A DNA stretch of 61,800 nt. Source: Sphingomonas sp. Root720 (GTDB taxonomy: Bacteria; Pseudomonadota; Alphaproteobacteria; Sphingomonadales; Sphingomonadaceae). The translations under genes and the position numbers were made by a program. Shown one piece after another: positions 8,657 through 18,909 of this stretch; position 1 is the first letter of the stretch, and every line of letters begins with the position of its first letter. The DNA lies in NCBI RefSeq assembly GCF_001428605.1, contig NZ_LMID01000003.1:1-61800 (forward strand), in the 5' to 3' direction. The notes beneath the pieces were generated by a model. That model did not search any database and was not told the DNA's origin. It saw only the letters and a list, made by a program, of their open reading frames with translations.

Positions 8657-9169
8657 CATGTCAGCACAGCATCTCCCTGCACGATCGTGGCGCCGTCGAG
8701 ACGTGCGTCCTCGGCCGGCGGCGCGACCCCTTTCCGTGTCTCAGGACCTCCCGGTCCGAATCGACGAATGTCACGCAAGCTGATTGTTACCGACAGGGGA
8801 GGGGGCCGACGCCGCCGGATGCTCGTGCTATCGGGCAGATCGCCGGAAAAATGTTCGTGCTTTCGAGCAGAGCGTCCCGTTGGACGGTGAGCGCAGCCGC
8901 TCGCGGCTCGTGCTTTCGGGCAGAACGTCTCGATTCCGGCGCCTCGTGGGGATATGGCGGAGGCGATGTTCCTGGTCCGGGTTCGGGCTTATGGGTCGAA
9001 AGAGCACGATTCCCGGAACTTGTGTTGCGATCTTACGGGCATGTTGCCGAGATTGCAGCAGAGCCCATAGCGTCTCAACCTATTGATGTTGCCGAGATCG
9101 TGAGGCCAGGATGGGGTCAGTTGATCTCACTCTGTTCCGCTAAATCCGGCACATTTTGGGGGACCGATC
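8657..9169. other. Gene-free origin-side region
   Basis: Apart from iteron cluster B, I see no credible gene here. The open frames cross the repeats and show no family pattern. The GC content dips around 9000-9160, just before the integrase remnant. Confidence 0.4.
8821..8927 (+). repeat. Iteron cluster B upstream of repC
   Basis: Three same-orientation copies of the iteron word lie at 8821-8842 (one T-to-A change in the T-run), 8853-8874 (GGG to GAG) and 8906-8927 (perfect core). Spacing from copy start to copy start is 32 and 53 bp. They lie in an otherwise gene-free region (8660-9169) upstream of the replication genes. Confidence 0.75.
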
Positions 9170-10012
9170 GTGTCACTGACCACGCTCAAAGTCCGCCATG
9201 CCAAGCCCGGTCGGCACGCCGATGCGCACGGGCTCTACCTGCATGTTCGGGAGAGCGGCGCGCGATCCTGGGTGCTGCGCATCCAGCATCGGGGCAGCCG
9301 CCGCGACTTCGGCCTTGGCCCGGTTCACGAGGTGTCGCTCGCCGAAACCCGCGCACTCGCCGCGGAGCTGCGCAAGCAGGTGCGCACCGGGCTTGAGCCA
9401 CAGCGCGAGCGACCGGGACGCCGGCGGTCCGCTCCGACCTTCGAGAGCGTGGCACGCGACTGCTAAAGCCCTGCGCGGCGGCTGGAAGGACCAGCGCCAC
9501 GCCTCCTGGTTGTCGAGCTTCGAGCGCCATGTGTTTCCGCGCATCGGCAAGACGCCGAGCGATCGCGTCGACAGCGCGGCGGTGCTGAACGTGCTCGAGC
9601 CGGTATGGCTGTCCATCCCGGATACTGCGCGACGCATCCTGCAGCGGATCGGGGCGGTGCTGGACTTCGCGCACATCAAGGGCCTCGTACCGGAAGAGGT
9701 ATCGCTGCGTTCGGTGACCCGCGGCCTGCCGCGCCAGAGTCGACAGGTCACCCATCGCGCCGCCATGACTTATGGCGACATCCCGGCGTTCATGCGGGTG
9801 CTGGCGGCGCTGCCACCCGCCGTCGGTCGCGACGCGCTCAAGCTGACCGTGCTGACAGCCGTCCGCTCAAACGAGACAAGGTACGCGACGTGGGGCGAGT
9901 TCGACTTGGGGGCCGGTACATGGTCGATCCCGGCGCGCGCATGAAGATGAAGGAGCCGCACGTCGTGCCGCTCGCGCCGCCGACCGTGGCATTGCTCCGC
10001 GACCTCAAGCTC
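9170..10012 (+). pseudogene. Tyrosine integrase, frameshifted and truncated
   Basis: The first frame (9170-9466) encodes the arm-binding DUF4102-type start of a phage-like integrase (KVRHAKPGRHADAHGLYLHV, then RRDFGLGPVHEVSLAETRALA). A frameshift near 9460 moves the core-binding domain (ALRGGWKDQRHAS..LSSFERHVFPRIGK) to another frame. A second shift near 9940 puts KEPHVVPLAPPTVALLRDL in a third. The active-site arginine region (LTAVRSNETRYATWGEFDL) is present, but the H-x-x-R and tyrosine part is gone, replaced by an IS3 fragment. The gene cannot make an active recombinase. Confidence 0.85.
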
Positions 10013-10311
10013 CGCCGGATGGGTGTGTCGGAGCAGACCTTCTACCGGTGGAAGAAGGTGTACGGCGGGCTCGGCGTCGGCGGGCTGCGGCGGGTGAAGC
10101 AGCTCGAGGACGAGAACCGCAAGCTCAAGCAGCTGGTCGCAGACCTGAGTCTCGACAAGCACATCCTGCAGGACGTTCTGCCAAAAAGTTCTGGCGCCTG
10201 GGCGGCGGCGCGAGATCGTCGCGCACGTCCAGGCGTCTCATGGTGTCAGCGAACGGCGCGGGTGCGTGGCGCTCGGCGTCGATCGTTCGTCGGTGCGGTA
10301 CGTGCCGCATA
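10013..10311 (+). mobile_element. IS3-family fragment (orfA end and orfB start)
   Basis: The reading frame continues from the integrase remnant into MGVSEQTFYRWKKVYGGL and LEDENRKLKQLVADLSLDKHILQ, the C-terminal HTH/leucine-zipper part of IS3 OrfA. A different frame then encodes the start of OrfB (RREIVAHVQASHGVSERRGC, then SSVRYVPHM). Homology stops at about 10311, where an IS21-type end begins. The DDE catalytic domain is absent, so this is a remnant. Confidence 0.75.
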
Positions 10312-10448
10312 TGTCAACGGGCACCGAAGTTTCCCCGATTGTGGGCGTTTAAATTCCCTGGTTTGGCGGCGGGTCAGGGATCGGTGATCAGCCGGTCTGG
10401 TGATCGTCGTTTTCCTTTTTCGGCGGCGTCCGCGCCGCTTAGGCTCGG

Positions 10449-10456
10449 CGGGCAGA
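10449..10456. repeat. Target-site duplication, left copy
   Basis: CGGGCAGA abuts the left IS256 inverted repeat. The same 8 bp follow the right end at 11815-11822. Eight bases is a normal duplication length for IS256-family insertion. Confidence 0.85.
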
Positions 10457-11814
10457 GGTAGTGCCCCATGGCGTGGTGTAGGAACACCGATCCTCGGCAG
10501 GGTCCAAGGATGATCAGGCTGCCAGTGCTGGCAGGCTGATGCGTGGGTTATCGCTCAAGGTGCCGATTGTTTCCAGCGTCATGTAGCGACGCGACACCGA
10601 CCACTCGTCGTTCTGCTCGAGCATGAGTGCGCCGACGAGGCGGATGACCGCGGCGGTGTTGGGGAAGATGCCGATGACGTCGGCCCGGCGCTTGATCTCC
10701 TTGTTGACGCGTTCGAGCGGGTTGGTCGACGAGATCTGTGCCCAATGCTCCTTGGGGAACGCCATGTAGGCGAGCACCTCTTCGCGCGAGCCGTCCATCA
10801 TCACGGCGAGCTTCTCGTATCGCTCGCGCAACGCATCGGCGACGTGGCGCCACTGCTCGTGGGCGTCGTCAGCGTTCTCCTGGGCGAAGATCGTCTTCAG
10901 CATGGCGACGACGGCGGGGCGCTGCTTGGCACCGACATGGGCCAGCGCGTTGCGCATCCAGTGCACCCGGCAGCGTTGTTGCGTCGCGTTGAACACCTTG
11001 CCTGCGGCGCTGCGCAGCCCTTTGTGATCGTCGGAGATGACGAGCTTGACGCCGCGCAGCCCGCGATCGGCGAGCGCGCGCAGGAAGCTCTTCCAGAAGG
11101 GTTCGGCCTCGGACGGGCCGCTCGCGACGCCGAGCACTTCGCGCTTGGCGAGCGTGTTGACGCCCACTGCCACTATCACCGCGGTCGAGACGATCCGGCC
11201 GCCCTCGCGCTCCTTCAGGTAGGTGGCGTCGATCCACAGGTATGGCCACTCGCCTTCGATCGGGCGGTTGAGGAAGGCGTTCACCCGCTCGTCGATCTCG
11301 GTGATCAGCCGGCTCACCTGGCTCTTCGAGACGCCGGTGCCGCCCATCGCCTTCACCAGGTCGTCGACCGAGCGCGTCGAGATGCCCTGGATGTAGGCCT
11401 CCTGGATCACCGCCACCAACGCCTTCTCCGCCGTGCGGCGCGGCTCCAGGAAGCTCGGGAAGTAGCTGCCCTTCCTCAGCTTGGGGACCGACAGCTCGAT
11501 CCGGCCCGCACGCGTGTCCCAGTTGCGTTCACGGTAGCCGTTGCGATGGTTCAGGCGGTCGGGCGAGCGGGTGCCTGCCGGCGCTCCCGTCTTTGCCTCG
11601 ATCTCCAGGTCCATCATGCGCTCGGCGGCGAACGCTAGCATCTCGCGCACCAGGTCAGCATCCGCCTCTTGCTCGACCAGCTCGAGCAGGGCCATCTTGG
11701 CATCGGTCATCGTCGTCTTCTCCAGGTTCGAGTTCGCATCCGAACCCTAGCCGAAGACCGGCGATGGCCACCTCATCCGGGGCCGCTTCCTACACCACGT
11801 CCGGGGGCACTACC
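10457..11814 (-). mobile_element. Complete IS256-family insertion sequence
   Basis: A 1358-bp element bounded by 28-bp inverted repeats (10457-10484 and 11787-11814) that both begin GGTAGTGCCCC and end GTGGTGTAGGAA, with three mismatches between them. It is flanked by perfect 8-bp direct repeats (CGGGCAGA). It carries one intact transposase gene and has landed inside istB of an older IS21-type element. Intact ends and a perfect duplication suggest a recent insertion. Confidence 0.9.
10514..11710 (-). CDS. IS256-family transposase
   Basis: The 398-residue product matches the length and layout of IS256 (mutator-type) transposases. The DDE-like catalytic residues are visible in [20 protein letters not shown] and [13 protein letters not shown], and a conserved [15 protein letters not shown] block lies between the last two. 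The N-terminus ([19 protein letters not shown], then [14 protein letters not shown]) is the usual DNA-binding region. The frame is intact within an element with good ends, so the enzyme is probably functional. It would cut and paste or copy the element. Transcription runs opposite to the integrase remnant and parallel to istB. Confidence 0.95.
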   Translation of the reverse strand: MTDAKMALLELVEQEADADLVREMLAFAAERMMDLEIEAKTGAPAGTRSPDRLNHRNGYRERNWDTRAGRIELSVPKLRKGSYFPSFLEPRRTAEKALVAVIQEAYIQGISTRSVDDLVKAMGGTGVSKSQVSRLITEIDERVNAFLNRPIEGEWPYLWIDATYLKEREGGRIVSTAVIVAVGVNTLAKREVLGVASGPSEAEPFWKSFLRALADRGLRGVKLVISDDHKGLRSAAGKVFNATQQRCRVHWMRNALAHVGAKQRPAVVAMLKTIFAQENADDAHEQWRHVADALRERYEKLAVMMDGSREEVLAYMAFPKEHWAQISSTNPLERVNKEIKRRADVIGIFPNTAAVIRLVGALMLEQNDEWSVSRRYMTLETIGTLSDNPRISLPALAA

Positions 11815-11822
11815 CGGGCAGA
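11815..11822. repeat. Target-site duplication, right copy
   Basis: CGGGCAGA follows the right IS256 inverted repeat and matches 10449-10456 exactly. Joining the two flanks restores a continuous istB 3' reading frame. Confidence 0.85.
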
Positions 11823-12545
11823 TTTACGAGATGGCTGGCGCGCAGGTTTTCGGGGATGAGCGCGGCATGCTCGCGCGTGCGGTAACTCGAGCCTTCGATC
11901 TGGATGACGACGGCGTGGTGGAGGAGTCGATCGAGTAGCGCGGTGGCGACGACCGGGCTGCCGAAGATGTCGCCCCATTCGGCAAAGCCGCGGTTCGAAG
12001 TGAGGATCATGGCGCCCTTTTCGTATCGAGCGTTGACCAGCTGGAAGAACAGGTCCCGCCACCGGGCGTCACCGGCAGGTAGCCGATCTCGTCGACGACG
12101 AGCAGCGAGGCGCGGCAGAGGAAGCGGATGCGTTCGCGCAGGGGGCCTTCGCGTTCGGCCTTGGCGAGCTGCGCGACGAGGTCGGCGAGCGGGATGAAGT
12201 AGACAAGCTTGCCGGCACGCACCGCCTCGACGGCGAGTGCGGTGGCGAGGTGGCTCTTGCCGGTTCCCGGCGGCCCGAGGAGATGGACGACCTCGGCGCG
12301 GGGGATGAAGTCGAGCCCGGCGAGCGCCATGATTCGGTTGCGGTCGAGCGACGGCTGGAACGAGAAGTCGAAGCCGGCGAGCGTCTTGACCACTGGCAGC
12401 CGCGCCATGCGCAGCGCCGCCTTGATCCTTCGGTTCTCGCGTAGCGACAGCTCCTCGAGCAGCAGCTCGTCGAGCGCTTCGATGCCATCGATCTGGCCCT
12501 GCTCGATCCGGCGCAGCGTCGCGTCGAGCATCTCGAGTGAGCGGC
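11815..12545 (-). pseudogene. istB: IstB ATPase of IS21 family, frameshifted
   Basis: Two frames together encode the IstB helper ATPase. The N-terminal part reads SLEMLDATLRRIEQGQIDG, then Walker A LLGPPGTGKSHLA and Walker B LLVVDEIGYLP. After a frameshift near 12060 in a G-rich run, the rest reads GAMILTSNRGFAEWGDIFG and LLDRLLHHAVVIQIEGSSYR. The extreme N-terminus is missing at the IS110 junction, and the C-terminal tail is separated by the IS256 insertion (it resumes at 10448 and below). IstB normally assists the IstA transposase in target selection; this copy is dead. Confidence 0.85.
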
Positions 12546-13333
12546 TCGTGGCCGGCCGCACCCGGCTGATCAACCAGCTTCGTGCGGTTCTGCTCGAGCG
12601 CGCCATCATCCTGACGAAGCGGCGCTCATGCTTGGCGAAGAGGCTTGACGAGTTGATGGAGGATGGCGCGCTGGCGATCAGGTTGTTGCGGGATCTTCGG
12701 AACGAGTGGGCGAGCCTCGACCGGCGGATCGGCAGCTACGACGATGAGTTGGCGGCGTTGACCCGAGACGACGAGCAGGCGAGGCGGCTGGCGACGATCC
12801 CGGGGATCGGCGTGATCAACGCTACCGCGCTCCTCGCCGCGGTCGGCGACGCGTCCGCGTTCGCCAAGGGTCGCGATCTTGCGGCGTGGCTCGGGCTGAC
12901 GCCACGGCAGCACTCAACCGGCGGGAGGACCAAGCTGCTGGGAATCAGCAAGCGGGGCAACAAGTATCTTCGCACGCAGCTGATCCACGGCGCGCGAGCC
13001 GCCTTGGTCCACTTCTCGAAGAAGCTCACGCCGGTCGGCGCGTGGGTGCGTCAGATGCTCACCCGCGCTCACCCCAACGTCGTGGTCGTGGCACTCGCCG
13101 CCCAGCTGGCGGGTACAGCGTGGGCGGTGCTGCGAAACGGCCAGAATTACGAGGATGGGGCCGCCTGGCCTGAAGAGGTTAGCGGCCGGCCTTCGGCCTC
13201 GCCGCTCACGATGTCTGTGGAGGTGAGGACAGATGGCGTAACGGTCGAACCGGCGCCGCGGCAGCCTGGCGAAAAATGTGGTGCTCGACAACGCGATCTT
13301 TATGAGGCCCGGAGTGCGCGGAACCCATCTTAG
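12546..13333 (+). pseudogene. IS110-family transposase, N-terminally truncated
   Basis: About 260 residues of an IS110-type (Transposase_20) C-terminal half are readable from RTRLINQLRAVLLERAI onward. They include IPGIGVINATALLAAVGD, the GRDLAAWLGLTPRQHSTGG block and ISKRGNKYLRTQLIHGARA. The N-terminal DEDD catalytic domain is missing: upstream sequence in this frame is antisense to istB. The open frame formally begins at 12209, but residues before about 12545 are not transposase. A 6-bp hairpin (CAGGGC/GCCCTG, 13335-13350) follows the stop codon. Confidence 0.8.
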
Positions 13334-13477
13334 CCAGGGCTCATGCCCTGAGACCCGATACGTTGATGCAGACCAGCACGCCGTCCAACATCACCCTTGC
13401 AGACGGGGCGGGCCATACGTTTTCTGGCAAGCGGAGGAGAGGTTGAGGATGTTAAGTAGCGACCTGAGGCCAATTTG

Positions 13478-13743
13478 CTCGGGCGGGCGAGGGATCAGGC
13501 ATCCGTCGAATTCAAACGCATCCGTATTAACACCTATGTCGGCATTGCTTTGTCGAATGCGGTCGCTTTGTTCATCATCCTGGCCACCGCCGCGACGCTG
13601 CAAGCGCATGGCACCACCGATATTCAAACGTCGTCGCAGGCGGCCGACGCGCTCAGGCCGATAGCAGGGCGGTTTGCGTTCCTCGTCTTCGCGGTAGGGA
13701 TCATCGGCACCGGCATGCTCGCTCTACCGGTGTTCGCGGCATC
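13478..13743 (+). pseudogene. Fragment of an NRAMP-family metal transporter
   Basis: About 88 residues read GRARDQASVEFKRIRINTY, then VGIALSNAVALFIILATAATLQ, GTTDIQTSSQAADALRPIAG and FLVFAVGIIGTGMLALPV. This matches an internal transmembrane part of NRAMP/MntH-type divalent metal transporters. Both ends are missing; the right break coincides with the last codon of ligC on the other strand. It marks the left edge of the catabolic block. Confidence 0.65.
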
Positions 13744-14688
13744 TTATCCCTCAAGTTCCTTTTCGAGCGCGTCGAGGACGCGGTAACAGGGGAGAACCTG
13801 CCCGACCGAACTGCTCGGCTCGCGCCCCTCGCGGATCGCGGCGATGAACTCACGGTCCTGCAGCTCGATGCCATTGTTAGATACCGCGACGCCCGAAAGA
13901 TCGATCGCCTCCTCCTTGCCCGTCACCAGATCGTCGTAGCGCGCGATCCAGGTGCCGTTATCGCAAATGTAGCGGAAGAAAGTGCCGAACGGGCCGTCGT
14001 TGTTGAAGGACAAAGACAGTGTGCAGATCGCATCGCTCTCGCTTTTGAGCTGGATCGCCATGTCCATCGCGATGCCGAGCTCGGGATGACGCGCGCCTTG
14101 CAGCGCGTTGGCCTGCACGATCGGTCCCGCCTGATAGGCGAAGAGATCGACGGTGTGCGCGGCGTGGTGCCACAGCAGGTGATCGGTCCAGCTGCGCGGC
14201 TGGCCAAGCGCGTTCAAGTTCTTGCGGCGAAAGAAATAGGTCTGGACGTCCATCTGTTGGAGGGCGATCTCGCCTGCGTCGATCCTATCGTGGATATATT
14301 GGTGCGAGGGATTGAAGCGGCGGGTGTGGCCGACCATTGCGACAAGGCCGGTCTCCCGCTGCTTGGCCAGCACCGCCTCGCCCTCGGCGAGGCTGTCACA
14401 CAGCGGAATCTCGACTTGGACGTGCTTGCCCGCCTCGAGGCAGGCGATGGTCTGGCCGGCATGCATCTGCGTCGGCGTGCAAAGGATCACCGCGTCGACG
14501 TCGTCGCGGGCCAAGGCATCCGCGAGCTCGGTCGAGTGATGCTTCGCGCCGTACTTGGCCGCGACGTCTGCTGCCTGCCCCGCAGTGCGGCTGATGATCG
14601 ATACGATTTCGACATCGGGGATGTTCTTGAGGCCATCGAGATGCTTGATTCCGAACGCGCCGGCGCCGGCGAGGGCGATGCGGGTCAT
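13744..14688 (-). CDS. ligC: 4-carboxy-2-hydroxymuconate-6-semialdehyde dehydrogenase
   Basis: The 314-residue Gfo/Idh/MocA-fold oxidoreductase has a Rossmann motif at the N-terminus (IALAGAGAFGIKHLDGL) and conserved CTPTQMHAGQTIACLEAGKH and GHTRRFNPSHQYI blocks. Its length matches LigC of Sphingobium SYK-6. It oxidises the ring-cleavage product of protocatechuate (CHMS, as its hemiacetal) to 2-pyrone-4,6-dicarboxylate with NAD(P)+. It is the last gene of the ligJ-I-A-B-C run. ATG at 14688 has AAGGAAAG upstream; the longer open frame to 15147 is antisense noise over ligB. Confidence 0.93.
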   Translation of the reverse strand: MTRIALAGAGAFGIKHLDGLKNIPDVEIVSIISRTAGQAADVAAKYGAKHHSTELADALARDDVDAVILCTPTQMHAGQTIACLEAGKHVQVEIPLCDSLAEGEAVLAKQRETGLVAMVGHTRRFNPSHQYIHDRIDAGEIALQQMDVQTYFFRRKNLNALGQPRSWTDHLLWHHAAHTVDLFAYQAGPIVQANALQGARHPELGIAMDMAIQLKSESDAICTLSLSFNNDGPFGTFFRYICDNGTWIARYDDLVTGKEEAIDLSGVAVSNNGIELQDREFIAAIREGREPSSSVGQVLPCYRVLDALEKELEG

Positions 14689-14705
14689 GATCTTTCCTTT
14701 GCTTA

Positions 14706-16946
<2,241 letters not shown>

Positions 16947-16950
<4 letters not shown>

Positions 16951-17963
16951 AGGCCGCGCGCCTCCAGCTGCGCATCGAGCCGCGGGAAGACCGTGCGCGC
17001 GTTGCCCGAGAAGATCGCCGTCCGCGCTTCGTCCGAAATGTCCAGCGCGTCGACATAGCGCTTGGTGTCGTCGAAATAATGGCCGGTCTGCGGATCGATG
17101 CCGCGCACCGCGCCGACCATCTCGGAACCGAACAGGATATTCTTGTGCTCGATCACCTCGGCAAGCAGGTCGATCCCAGGCTGATGGTAGACGCAGGTAT
17201 CGAAGAAGACGTTGTTCATCAGGTGCCTGCCAAGCTCCCGCTTCTTGAGCATGTCGGCAAGCCCTCGGTAGCGCCCCCAATGATAGGGCACCGCGCCTCC
17301 GCCATGGGGAATAATGAAGCGCAAGCGCGGGAAATCGGCGAACAGGTCAGCCTGCAGCAGCTGCATGAACGCGATCGTGTCCGCAGCGATGTAGTATGCA
17401 CCGGTGGCGTGCATCGCCGGGTTGCAGCTGCCGGAGACATGGATCATCCCCGGCACGTCGAGCGCGACCATCGCTTCGTAGAACGGATACCAGTAGCGGT
17501 CGGTCAGCGGGGGCGAGGCGAAATGGCCGCCGCCTGGATCGGGATTGAGGTTGCAGCCGACGAAGCCCGCCGCCACGCACCGCTCGAGTTCCGCGATCGA
17601 GCTGGTCATGTCGCTGGCCGGCGACTGGGGCAGCATGCAGACGCCGGCGAAACTCTCAGGATAGAGGCCCACGACGCGCGCGATCAGGTCGTTGCAACGG
17701 ATCGCCCACTCCTTCGCCACTGCGGCGTCGCCCACGTGCGGCGCCATTGCGGAGGCGCGCGGCGAGAAGATCGTCATGTCGGCGCCGCGCTCGCGGATCA
17801 GGCGCAGCTGGTTCGCCTCGATCGTCTCGCGGATCTCGTCGTCCGAGATGGCGGGGTAGGGCGGGTTGGCCTCCCCCGCCTTGAACGCCGCCGTCTGCGC
17901 CTCGCGCCAGGCGTCGTGCCCCTTGGGCAGCACGGTGTAATGGCCGTGGCAGTCGATGATCAT
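16947..17963 (-). CDS. ligJ: 4-oxalomesaconate hydratase
   Basis: The 338-residue amidohydrolase-fold protein starts MIIDCHGHYTVLPKGHDAWR, the usual LigJ N-terminus with its His-x-His metal site. ISDDEIRETIEANQLRLI, GFVGCNLNPDPGGGHF, FIIPHGGGAVPYHWGRYRGL and ILFGSEMVGAVRGIDP are conserved landmarks. It hydrates the enol/tautomer form of 4-oxalomesaconate to 4-carboxy-4-hydroxy-2-oxoadipate. The ATG overlaps the stop of the upstream DUF1932 gene (ATGA). The open frame extending to 18740 covers that gene antisense-wise and is not real. Confidence 0.94.
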
Positions 17964-18832
17964 GCGGCATCCTCCAAGCTGAGCTGGGCGAGCTTGGCTG
18001 CGAGGCCTTCGCGAGGCGCGAGCAGGCCGAGCGCACCGATCGCGCCATGGCGGGCGGCGGTGGCGCGGCTGAGCGCGGTGCCGGTGCCGAGCGCGTCGAG
18101 CGTCTTCACCACCTCGTCCATCTCGGCGGCGCGGCGCAGGCCGTGGACCATCATTCGCTCGATGTTGTAATCGGCACGGGCGGTCCAGGCGGGCGGCGGC
18201 GGGCTGGCGTCGAGCGAGGCGAGCACCTCGTCGAGCACGCCGGCACGATCGGCGGCGAGCAGGCATTCCGCGGTCAGCGCCTCGATCCCCTTGACCATCA
18301 CCGAGCGGAGCATCTTGATCGACGAGGCGCGGCCGACATCGCCGGGCACGACGCGGGCATCGGCGAAGCCGATATGGCCGAGTAGCGCGGCGCCCTCTTC
18401 GGCGTGCGGCCCCGAGACAAGCAGCGGCACGCCGGTGCGCGACGGATGGACCGGCGCCATCACCGCGACGTCGACGTAGCGCCCGCCCGCCGCCTCGACG
18501 GCAGCCGCGGCGTCCCGCTTGGTCTGGGGCGCGACGCTGTTCATGTCGAACCAGATGGCGCCGCGCGGCAGCAACGGCGCATCGACCGTCGCAGCGGCGA
18601 GCGCCTGGTCGGCGGTGACCAGGCTGAGCACGCCGACTGCGTCCGCCAGCGCCGTCGCGGCGCTGTCTGCGCCGCTGACGCCGGCCGCGGCAAGATCGGC
18701 TCGCTTCCCCGGGGCGGTAACCGGATCGTCGGTCTTGCAATCGTAGACGCTGAGCGTGGTGCGCGACGCGAGCCCGGGAGCGAATGCGGCGCCCGCCTCT
18801 CCGAAGCCGATGATCGCGATCCTCTCCCGCAT
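17960..18832 (-). CDS. NAD(P)-dependent oxidoreductase with DUF1932 domain
   Basis: The 290-residue product begins with a dinucleotide-binding motif (IAIIGFGEAGAAFAPGL). The rest resembles the beta-hydroxyacid / 6-phosphogluconate dehydrogenase superfamily, including GRASSIKMLRSVMVKGIEAL, which carries the usual catalytic lysine position. The C-terminal half fits DUF1932. It is the first gene of the tight ligJ-I-A-B-C operon (4-nt overlap with ligJ). Its substrate is unknown; by context it may act on a side intermediate of the pathway, such as a reduced or shunt product. A perfect palindrome (18842-18859) lies just before it. Confidence 0.8.
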   Translation of the reverse strand: MRERIAIIGFGEAGAAFAPGLASRTTLSVYDCKTDDPVTAPGKRADLAAAGVSGADSAATALADAVGVLSLVTADQALAAATVDAPLLPRGAIWFDMNSVAPQTKRDAAAAVEAAGGRYVDVAVMAPVHPSRTGVPLLVSGPHAEEGAALLGHIGFADARVVPGDVGRASSIKMLRSVMVKGIEALTAECLLAADRAGVLDEVLASLDASPPPPAWTARADYNIERMMVHGLRRAAEMDEVVKTLDALGTGTALSRATAARHGAIGALGLLAPREGLAAKLAQLSLEDAA

Positions 18833-18841
18833 GGTCCGCGC

Positions 18842-18859
18842 GATAGTCGCCCGACTATC
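18842..18859. promoter_or_regulatory. Palindromic operator candidate for the lig operon
   Basis: GATAGTCGCCCGACTATC is a perfect 8-bp inverted repeat with a 2-bp spacer, 10 bp before the first gene of the ligJIABC operon and downstream of the LysR gene. It contains ATAG-N8-CTAT, which resembles LysR-type binding sites. It lies close to the ribosome-binding region, so a role in blocking or in transcript structure is also possible. Confidence 0.5.
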
Positions 18860-18909
18860 AGGCGCCCAATCGGAAGGTCACGGCGCCTATTCGATTTCCT
18901 GAACCGTCA

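Larger units (their letters stand above)
10312..12545 (-). mobile_element. IS21-family remnant, interrupted by IS256
   Basis: A terminus beginning TGTCAACGGGCACCGAAG starts at 10312 and resembles IS21-type ends. Reading on the minus strand, the 3' end of istB lies next to it (KRRGRRRKRK, near 10390-10445), followed by the IS256 insertion (10457-11814) and then the bulk of istB. The istA transposase gene and the other end are lost: the istB 5' end abuts an IS110 fragment near 12545. The element cannot move on its own. Confidence 0.6.

Noticed and set aside
6998-8927. CRISPR array
   Set aside because: The repeats occur in both orientations with irregular spacing and flank replication genes, so they are iterons rather than CRISPR units.
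10745-11638. 297-codon open frame opposite the IS256 transposase
   Set aside because: Antisense to a clearly coding transposase, with His/Arg-rich content and no recognisable motif.
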